Assembly (NCBI RefSeq): GCF_014216315.1
Contig: NZ_CP045702.1
Location: 6,200,001-6,264,000, forward strand
DNA from: Streptomyces finlayi
GTDB taxonomy: Bacteria; Actinomycetota; Actinomycetes; Streptomycetales; Streptomycetaceae
Length of the DNA stretch: 64,000 bases
Direction of reading: 5' to 3'
The notes under the pieces were generated by a model. The model saw only the letters and a list, made by a program, of their open reading frames with translations. It did not search any database and was not told the origin of the DNA. Positions 42,433 through 49,016 of this stretch are shown here, one piece after another. The translations under genes were made by a program, and so were the position numbers. How positions within the stretch are numbered: the stretch's first letter is position 1; each line of letters starts with the position of its first letter.

Positions 42433-43449
42433 GTGGACGTTTCATGGACCCTTTGGGCACTGACCATCTTTGGTCTGAGTGCTTTGATCGCCGTCGACTT
42501 CTTCATCGGGCGCAAGCCCCATGACGTGTCGACCAAGGAAGCCGGAATCTGGACGATCGTCTGGATCGTGCTGGCCGCCCTCTTCGGGTTCGGCCTGCTG
42601 GCGTTCGGCGAGAGCCAGGCGTCGGGTGAGTTCTTCGCCGGATTCATCACCGAGAAGTCGTTGAGTGTCGACAACCTCTTCGTCTTCGTCCTGATCATGG
42701 CGAAGTTCTCGGTGCCCTCGCACCTCCAGCAGCGCGTGCTGCTCATCGGTGTACTGATCGCCCTGGTCCTGCGAGCGATCTTCATCGCCGCCGGTGCCGC
42801 GGTCATCGAGAACTTCTCGTGGGTCTTCTACATCTTCGGCGCGTTCCTCATCTACACCGCCTGGAAGCTCATCCAGGAGGCGCGGGCCGACGAGGAGGAC
42901 GAGGAGTTCGAGGAGAACCGGCTGCTCAAGTCCGTCGAGCGACGCTTCGGCGTGGCCGACAGCTACCACGGCACCAAGCTCTTCATCCAGAAGAACGGCA
43001 AGCGCATCCTGACCCCGCTGATGGTGGTCATGCTCGCCATCGGCACCACGGACGTGCTGTTCGCGCTGGACTCCATCCCCGCGATCTTCGGCCTGACCCA
43101 GGACCCGTACATCGTCTTCACCGCCAACGCCTTCGCCCTGATGGGTCTGCGTCAGCTGTACTTCCTCATCGGCGGTCTGCTGAAGAAGCTGGTCCACCTC
43201 AGCTACGGCCTGTCGGTGATCCTCGGGTTCATCGGCGTCAAGCTGGTGCTGCACGCGCTCCACGAGTCCGGGGTGCACGTCCCCGAGATCTCCATCCCGT
43301 TCTCGCTGACCTTCATCTGCGGCGTCCTGGTGGTCACCACGATCACCAGCCTGATCGCCAACAAGAAGCAGGCGGCGGCCGAGGCGGCCGGGGTTGCGCC
43401 CAGGACGGCCGGTCCGGCCGACGAGGAGAGCAAGAGCATCGACGCCTGA
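42433..43449 (+). CDS. TerC-family membrane protein
   Basis: 338 aa from GTG 42433. Nine or so hydrophobic helices with the TerC signatures: VDFFIGRKPHDVS, ITEKSLSVDNLFVFVLIMAKFSVP with the conserved Asp/Asn pair, and IGTTDVLFALDSIPAIFGLTQDPYIVFTANAFALMGLRQLYF. Members such as Alx and MeeF-like proteins export Mn2+ and are controlled by yybP-ykoY RNA, which fits the leader seen here. A charged loop (ADEEDEEFEENRLLKS) is cytoplasmic. It probably exports manganese or helps metallate secreted proteins; tellurite resistance is secondary. A 19-bp hairpin follows. Confidence 0.95.
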   Translation: MDVSWTLWALTIFGLSALIAVDFFIGRKPHDVSTKEAGIWTIVWIVLAALFGFGLLAFGESQASGEFFAGFITEKSLSVDNLFVFVLIMAKFSVPSHLQQRVLLIGVLIALVLRAIFIAAGAAVIENFSWVFYIFGAFLIYTAWKLIQEARADEEDEEFEENRLLKSVERRFGVADSYHGTKLFIQKNGKRILTPLMVVMLAIGTTDVLFALDSIPAIFGLTQDPYIVFTANAFALMGLRQLYFLIGGLLKKLVHLSYGLSVILGFIGVKLVLHALHESGVHVPEISIPFSLTFICGVLVVTTITSLIANKKQAAAEAAGVAPRTAGPADEESKSIDA

Positions 43450-43507
43450 ACGGGGTTACCCCCACGGCGTGGAAGAAGCGGGACACACAAGTAGCAGGAC
43501 AACCGGC

Positions 43508-43549
43508 ACCGGCCGGGGTGGGCGGATCCTTCCGCCCACCCCGGCCGGT
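43508..43549. terminator. 19-bp perfect hairpin between convergent terC and MBL genes
   Basis: Arms 43508-43526 and 43531-43549 are perfectly complementary (19 bp) around TCCT. It can stop transcription from both sides. Confidence 0.9.
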
Positions 43550-43573
43550 GTGGTGTTCAACGACCGGGAACGC

Positions 43574-44230
43574 TCACCAGCCGCGCTCGCGCCACTCCGG
43601 CAGATGCGGCCGCTCGTCCCCCAGCGTCGTGTCGTGCCCGTGCCCCGGGTAGACCCAGGTCTCGTCGGGCAGCGGCGCGAAGAGCTTCGTCTCCACGTCG
43701 TGGAGGAGGCTCGCGAAGGCCTCGGGGTCCTTGTTCGTGTTGCCGACGCCGCCGGGGAAAAGGCAGTCCCCGGTGAAGAGGTGCGGGGCCCCGTGCGGGT
43801 CGTCGTAGACCAGGGCGATGGAGCCCGGAGTGTGGCCGGCGAGGTGGCGGGCGGTCAGCGTGACCCGGCCGACCAGGATCGTGTCGTTGTCCTCGACGAG
43901 CACATCGGTCGGGACCGGGATGCCCTCGGCGTCGTACCGCCCCGCGTACGTACGCGCTCCGGTGGCCGCCACGACCTCGGCCAGCGCCTGCCAGTGGTCC
44001 CCGTGCCGGTGCGTGGTGACGACGGACACGATGCCGTCGTCACCGATCAGCCGCAGCAGGATCCCGGCCTCGGCGGGCGCGTCGATCAGGAGCTGCTCGC
44101 CGGTGGCCCGGCAGCGCAGCAGATAGGCGTTGTTGTTCATCGGCCCGACCGCGACCTTGGTGATCATCAAATCGGTCAACTCGTGCACTTCCGCAGGTCC
44201 GCCGACCCTGACTGCTCCGCTGTACGTCAT
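43574..44230 (-). CDS. MBL-fold metallo-hydrolase
   Basis: 218 aa from ATG 44230. The metal motif THRHGDHW (near 94-101) is the HxHxDH of glyoxalase-II-like enzymes, with further ligands in LAGHTPGS, FTGDCLFPGG and YPGHGHDTTLG. The substrate could be S-lactoyl-mycothiol or another thioester, since actinobacteria use mycothiol; the neighbour upstream is a mycothiol-dependent-type enzyme and its stop lies 10 nt from this start, so they form an operon. Confidence 0.88.
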   Translation of the reverse strand: MTYSGAVRVGGPAEVHELTDLMITKVAVGPMNNNAYLLRCRATGEQLLIDAPAEAGILLRLIGDDGIVSVVTTHRHGDHWQALAEVVAATGARTYAGRYDAEGIPVPTDVLVEDNDTILVGRVTLTARHLAGHTPGSIALVYDDPHGAPHLFTGDCLFPGGVGNTNKDPEAFASLLHDVETKLFAPLPDETWVYPGHGHDTTLGDERPHLPEWRERGW

Positions 44231-44240
44231 ACCACCCAGC

Positions 44241-44927
44241 CTATAGCGGGGGCAGTACGGGGAGGGGGCCTCCTTCCGTGGTCAGTGCGGACCCGTCGCG
44301 ACGCCCCGAGAGCCAGCCCAGGAGCTCGGGGGCAGTCCCCCGGACCGTGACGGGGCCGCCGTCGGCGCCGCCGCCCGTGGTCCACGTCTGTCCGTCGGCG
44401 ACCACCGTCGTCGCGACGACGGTGGGGTGCCCGGTGAAGCGCTTCGCCAGGAAGTCGTTCTCCCGGGTCACGAAGTCCTCCGGAAGGTCCTCCAGCTCGC
44501 AACCGATCCCCAGGTCGACGTGGTGCAGCTCGACCTCGATCAGACGGCGGAAGGGGAGGCGTGAGGCCGTGTCCGTCACGCCGTTGCGCAGAGTCACGGT
44601 GCGGGCCCAGTCGGCGATGCCGGCCGCGGCCTGCAGGAAGCCGGCCGCGCTCTCGCGGAGGTCGCGCAGCTGCTCGTCGAGCGGCCGGGCGGCATCGCGG
44701 GCGATGTCCTGGTCCCGGGTTTCGCTGCTCGCGTACATCGGGCGCCCCTGGAGAACATTTACGAGCGCATCCGCGTTACGTGAGAGGTGGGCCAGTACAT
44801 GGCCCCGGCTCCAGCCCGGCAGCCGTGACGGCTCGGCGAGTGAAATGTTGTCCAGTTTGCCCGTTGCGTTGAGCAGTCGATCGGTTGCCTCGCGTACAGC
44901 GCCCAGGTCGCGCACATGATCAATCAT
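44241..44927 (-). CDS. Maleylpyruvate-isomerase-family, mycothiol-dependent-type protein
   Basis: 228 aa from ATG 44927 (MIDHVRDLGAVREATD). A DinB-like four-helix bundle with the metal-binding motif WSRGHVLAHLSRNADAL (His near 51 and 55) and the second ligand in VELHHVDLGIG, followed by the C-terminal MDMPI-type domain GGPVTVRGTAPELLGWLSGR. Family members use mycothiol as cofactor or transfer it; the substrate is unknown. No good ribosome binding site precedes the ATG. The downstream MBL hydrolase gene is likely in the same transcript. Confidence 0.88.
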   Translation of the reverse strand: MIDHVRDLGAVREATDRLLNATGKLDNISLAEPSRLPGWSRGHVLAHLSRNADALVNVLQGRPMYASSETRDQDIARDAARPLDEQLRDLRESAAGFLQAAAGIADWARTVTLRNGVTDTASRLPFRRLIEVELHHVDLGIGCELEDLPEDFVTRENDFLAKRFTGHPTVVATTVVADGQTWTTGGGADGGPVTVRGTAPELLGWLSGRRDGSALTTEGGPLPVLPPL

Positions 44928-44985
44928 GAGGTCGAGCCTAGCCCCGCCACTCAATCGGGTGAAGGAGTCCGGGCTCGGCCGTAAA

Positions 44986-45001
44986 TCGAATGTGCGTGCT
45001 A
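44986..45001 (+). promoter_or_regulatory. Degenerate LexA-box-like site upstream of uvrA
   Basis: TCGAATGTGCGTGCTA resembles the actinobacterial SOS box TCGAAC-N4-GTTCGA with three mismatches in twelve. uvrA is the one uvr gene here without the PafBC-type box, and uvrA is LexA-controlled in mycobacteria. Weak evidence. Confidence 0.3.
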
Positions 45002-45102
45002 TACGCTCGGAGTCGAAAGCCTTCTACATCGCTGTGGCGCCCCCCATACCCTGGGACAGGGGCTCAGTTCCCCCGCTTCTCTCAAGAAAGGTGCGGACCG
45101 GC

Positions 45103-48100
45103 GTGGCCGACCGTCTCATCGTCCGTGGCGCGCGCGAGCACAACCTCAAGAACGTCTCGCTCGACCTCCCCCGCGATTCCCTCATCGTCTTCACCGGGCT
45201 CTCCGGGTCGGGCAAGTCGTCCCTCGCGTTCGACACGATCTTCGCCGAGGGCCAGCGACGCTACGTGGAGTCGCTCTCCTCGTACGCCCGGCAGTTCCTC
45301 GGCCAGATGGACAAGCCGGACGTCGACTTCATCGAGGGCCTCTCGCCAGCGGTTTCCATCGACCAGAAGTCGACCTCGCGCAACCCGCGCTCGACGGTCG
45401 GCACCATCACCGAGGTCTACGACTACCTCCGGCTGCTGTTCGCGCGGATCGGCAAGCCGCACTGCCCGGAGTGCCGGCGGTCCATCTCGCGCCAGTCGCC
45501 GCAGGCCATCGTCGACAAGGTGCTGGGCCTGCCCGAGGGCAGTCGCTTCCAGGTGCTGTCGCCGCTGGTGCGCGAGCGGAAGGGCGAGTTCGTCGACCTC
45601 TTCTCCGATCTGCAGACCAAGGGCTACAGCCGGGCCAGGGTCGACGGGGAGACCATCCAGCTCTCCGAGCCTCCCACGCTGAAGAAGCAGGAGAAGCACA
45701 CCATCGAGGTGGTCATCGACCGACTCACGGTCAAGGACAGCGCCAAGCGCCGTCTGACCGACTCGGTGGAGACCGCGCTCGGCCTCTCCGGCGGCATGGT
45801 CGTGCTCGACTTCGTCGACCTCCCCGAGGACGACCCCGAGCGCGAGCGGATGTACTCCGAGCACCTCTACTGCCCCTACGACGACCTCTCCTTCGAGGAG
45901 CTGGAGCCCCGCTCCTTCTCCTTCAACTCGCCCTTCGGCGCCTGCCCCGACTGCACGGGCATCGGCACGCGCATGGAGGTCGACCCGGAGCTGATCGTCC
46001 CGGACGAGGACAAGTCCCTCGACGAGGGCGCGATCCACCCCTGGTCGCACGGGCACACCAAGGAGTACTTCGGGCGGCAGATCGGCGCACTCGCCGAAGC
46101 CCTCGGATTCCGTACGGACATGCCCTGGGCGGGACTGCCCCAGCGCGCCAGGAAGGCCCTGCTCCACGGCCACAAGATCCAGACGGAGGTGCGCTACCGC
46201 AACCGGTACGGACGCGAGCGCGCATACACCACCCCGTCCTTCGAGGGCGCGGTGCAGTTCGTGAAGCGCCGTCACTCCGAGGCCGAGAGCGACTCCAGCA
46301 GGGAGCGCTTCGAGGGCTACATGCGGGAGGTGCCCTGCCCGACCTGTGAGGGCACCCGCCTCAAGCCGCTCGTTCTCGCGGTGACGGTGATGGAGAAGTC
46401 CATCGCCGAGGTCGCCGCGATGTCGATCAGCGAGTGCGCCGACTTCCTCGGGAGACTCAAGCTGAACGCCCGCGACAAGAGGATCGCCGAACGGGTGCTC
46501 AAGGAGGTCAACGAGCGGCTGAAGTTCCTCGTGGACGTCGGCCTGGACTACCTCTCGCTGAACCGCGCAGCGGGCACCCTGTCCGGCGGCGAGGCCCAGC
46601 GCATCCGGCTGGCCACCCAGATCGGCTCCGGCCTGGTGGGCGTCCTGTATGTGCTGGACGAGCCGTCCATCGGACTGCACCAGCGGGACAACCACCGCCT
46701 GATCGAGACACTCGTCAGGCTCCGGGACATGGGCAACACGCTCATCGTCGTAGAGCACGACGAGGACACCATCAAGGTCGCCGACTGGGTCGTCGACATC
46801 GGCCCCGGCGCCGGTGAGCACGGCGGCAAGGTGGTCCACTCCGGCTCACTCAAGGACCTGCTGGCCAACAAGGAGTCGATCACCGGCCAGTATCTGGCCG
46901 GCAAGCGCGCCATCCCGATGCCCGACATCCGGCGCCCGGTCGACCCGGCGCGGCAGCTCACGGTGCACGGCGCCCGGGAGAACAACCTCCAGGACATCGA
47001 CGTCTCCTTCCCCCTCGGTGTGCTCACCGCGGTCACCGGTGTCTCAGGGTCGGGTAAGTCGACCCTGGTCAACGACATCCTCTACACCCACCTGGCCCGC
47101 GAGCTGAACGGGGCCAAGTCGGTGCCCGGCCGGCACACCCGTGTCGAGGGCGACGACCTCGTCGACAAGGTGGTGCACGTCGACCAGTCGCCGATCGGCC
47201 GTACGCCGCGGTCCAACCCGGCCACGTACACCGGAGTCTTCGACCATGTCCGCCGGCTCTTCGCCGAGACGATGGAGGCGAAGGTGCGCGGCTATCTGCC
47301 GGGCCGCTTCTCCTTCAACGTCAAGGGCGGCCGCTGCGAGAACTGCTCCGGTGACGGCACGATCAAGATCGAGATGAACTTCCTGCCGGACGTGTACGTC
47401 CCGTGCGAGGTCTGCCACGGAGCGCGCTACAACCGGGAGACCCTGGAAGTCCACTACAAGGGCAAGTCCATCGCCGAGGTGCTGGACATGCCGATCGAGG
47501 AGGGGCTCGCCTTCTTCGAGGCCGTCCCGACGATCGCCCGCCATCTGCGCACGCTCAACGAGGTCGGCCTCGGGTACGTCAGGCTCGGGCAGTCCGCGCC
47601 GACGCTCTCCGGCGGTGAGGCGCAGCGTGTGAAGCTGGCGAGCGAGCTTCAGAAGCGCTCCACCGGCCGCACGGTCTACGTCCTGGACGAGCCGACCACC
47701 GGTCTGCACTTCGAGGACATCAGCAAGCTGATCACCGTGCTCTCGGGGCTGGTCGACAAGGGCAACACGGTGATCGTCATCGAGCACAACCTCGATGTCG
47801 TCAAGACCGCGGACTGGGTCGTCGACATGGGCCCCGAAGGGGGCAACGGAGGCGGTCTGGTCGTCGCCGAGGGCACGCCCGAACAGATCGCCTCGGTGCC
47901 CGCCAGCCACACCGGGAAGTTCCTCCAGGGCATCCTGGGGGCGGACCGGATCAGCGAGGCCGCGATGCCGACCGCCCGCAAGGCGGGCAGGAAGCCGGCT
48001 GCCAAGCAGGCGGTGGCGGCCAAGTCGGCTCCCGCCCGTAAGACGGCCAGGGCGGTGGCGCAGCCTGCCGCGAAGAAGGCGGTGGCCAGGAAGGCGGCCG

Positions 48101-48147
48101 CGAAGAAGCCCGCCGCGAAGAAGACGGCCCGCGGCCCGAAGGCGTGA
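45103..48147 (+). CDS. uvrA: UvrABC system protein A
   Basis: 1014 aa from GTG 45103 (MADRLIVRGAREHNLKNV), the conserved start; another in-frame GTG lies at 45091. Two ABC modules: Walker A GLSGSGKSS (about 31-39) and GVSGSGKST (about 645-653), signature LSGGEAQR in both halves, and three zinc-type Cys clusters (CPYD...CPDC, CPTCEGTRL, CENCSGDG...CEVCHG). It finds helix-distorting damage and loads UvrB. The last 55 residues are an unusual Lys/Ala/Arg-rich tail (KKAVARKAAAKKPAAKK) like histone H1 or HupS tails. A long C-rich repeat follows the stop. Confidence 0.98.
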   Translation: MADRLIVRGAREHNLKNVSLDLPRDSLIVFTGLSGSGKSSLAFDTIFAEGQRRYVESLSSYARQFLGQMDKPDVDFIEGLSPAVSIDQKSTSRNPRSTVGTITEVYDYLRLLFARIGKPHCPECRRSISRQSPQAIVDKVLGLPEGSRFQVLSPLVRERKGEFVDLFSDLQTKGYSRARVDGETIQLSEPPTLKKQEKHTIEVVIDRLTVKDSAKRRLTDSVETALGLSGGMVVLDFVDLPEDDPERERMYSEHLYCPYDDLSFEELEPRSFSFNSPFGACPDCTGIGTRMEVDPELIVPDEDKSLDEGAIHPWSHGHTKEYFGRQIGALAEALGFRTDMPWAGLPQRARKALLHGHKIQTEVRYRNRYGRERAYTTPSFEGAVQFVKRRHSEAESDSSRERFEGYMREVPCPTCEGTRLKPLVLAVTVMEKSIAEVAAMSISECADFLGRLKLNARDKRIAERVLKEVNERLKFLVDVGLDYLSLNRAAGTLSGGEAQRIRLATQIGSGLVGVLYVLDEPSIGLHQRDNHRLIETLVRLRDMGNTLIVVEHDEDTIKVADWVVDIGPGAGEHGGKVVHSGSLKDLLANKESITGQYLAGKRAIPMPDIRRPVDPARQLTVHGARENNLQDIDVSFPLGVLTAVTGVSGSGKSTLVNDILYTHLARELNGAKSVPGRHTRVEGDDLVDKVVHVDQSPIGRTPRSNPATYTGVFDHVRRLFAETMEAKVRGYLPGRFSFNVKGGRCENCSGDGTIKIEMNFLPDVYVPCEVCHGARYNRETLEVHYKGKSIAEVLDMPIEEGLAFFEAVPTIARHLRTLNEVGLGYVRLGQSAPTLSGGEAQRVKLASELQKRSTGRTVYVLDEPTTGLHFEDISKLITVLSGLVDKGNTVIVIEHNLDVVKTADWVVDMGPEGGNGGGLVVAEGTPEQIASVPASHTGKFLQGILGADRISEAAMPTARKAGRKPAAKQAVAAKSAPARKTARAVAQPAAKKAVARKAAAKKPAAKKTARGPKA

Positions 48148-48200
48148 GCACGGGCGAGGTGGCGGTCCTGTGCCCCGGGGCCGCCACCTCGTCGTCGGGC

Positions 48201-48356
48201 CCTGTCCCTCCCGCCCCTGTCCCTCCCGCCCCTGCCCCTGCCCCTGCCCCTGCCCCTGCCCCTGCCCCGGCCCCTGCCCCGGCACCCGCACCCGCCCCGG
48301 CACCTCCCGCCACCTGCCCCGGCACCCGCACCCGCCCCGGCACCTCCCGCCACCTG
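48201..48356. repeat. C-rich (G4-prone) tandem repeats between uvrA and the Rieske gene
   Basis: Three nested repeats: a 15-bp unit CCTGTCCCTCCCGCC twice (48201-48230), CCTGCC six times (48231-48266), and a perfect 40-bp unit twice (48277-48316 and 48317-48356). The minus strand carries many GGGG runs at 6-bp spacing, enough to form G-quadruplexes. It fills most of the 334-bp gap; nothing else is recognisable there. Confidence 0.9.
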
Positions 48357-48481
48357 CCGGTACCGGCCCGGCCGAAGGGACGCCGGTCTCCGCCGGTATC
48401 GTCGGTTCTGTCGCCGCCGCCTGCGGACCCCGGCCCCCGGGTGCCCCTGGCGGCTCTGCCCCCTCACCCCGTGGAGCCCGC

Positions 48482-48910
48482 ATGTCCGGCCTGCCCGCCG
48501 CCCGCCGTACCGTGCTGAAGGGCGCCGCTCTCGCCGGTGCCGCAGGGCTGGGTGTGGCCGCCTGCTCGACCGAGTCGAAGCTGGGCCACGCGAAGGAGCC
48601 CACGCCGACCGCCCCCGTCGCGCTCGGCGTGGCGGACGAGGTTCCGGTCGGCGGTGCCAAGCTCTACCGGGAACAGCGGCTCGTCGTGAGCTGCCCCGCG
48701 AAGGGCGAGTACAAGGCGTTCAGCGCCCAGTGCACCCACGGGGGCTGCGTCCTGGACAAGGTCGAGGGCACCGAGGGCCACTGCCCCTGCCACGGCAGCC
48801 GCTTCGACATCACGACCGGCAAGGTGCTGCGGGGCCCGGCCACCGTGCCGCTGCCCTCCGTACCGGTCACGGCCGAGGGCGGCCGGCTCGTCGCGGGCCC
48901 CGACGCCTGA
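48482..48910 (+). CDS. Rieske [2Fe-2S] lipoprotein
   Basis: 142 aa from ATG 48482. RRTVLKGAALAGAAGLGVAAC is a twin-arginine signal that ends in a lipobox-like AAC, so the folded cluster protein is probably exported by Tat and lipid-anchored. The cluster ligands are CTHGGC and CPCHGSRFD, the Cys-His pairs of a Rieske fold, with the downstream VLRGPATVPLPSVPV strand. It is a small single-domain electron carrier; its partner is unknown. uvrC follows after 106 nt. Confidence 0.9.
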   Translation: MSGLPAARRTVLKGAALAGAAGLGVAACSTESKLGHAKEPTPTAPVALGVADEVPVGGAKLYREQRLVVSCPAKGEYKAFSAQCTHGGCVLDKVEGTEGHCPCHGSRFDITTGKVLRGPATVPLPSVPVTAEGGRLVAGPDA

Positions 48911-48986
48911 CGGGCGGGCAGGCAGACTCCCGAGCCCGCCCCGGGCACTGGCCCGGCCGACTTCGCCGGTCGCCGGTGAATCCGCG

Positions 48987-49009
48987 CTGTCACTGCCCAC
49001 AAGTAGGGT
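48987..49009 (+). promoter_or_regulatory. Candidate PafBC-type promoter of uvrC
   Basis: CTGTCACTG, 8 bp, TAGGGT. Two mismatches in the box, a full TAnnnT. The -10 ends 7 nt before ATG 49017, again a leaderless layout. Confidence 0.5.
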
Positions 49010-49016
49010 GTGAGAC

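Noticed and set aside
48277..48356. Two 40-bp repeats as a CRISPR fragment
   Set aside because: The copies are directly adjacent with no spacer and there are no cas genes.
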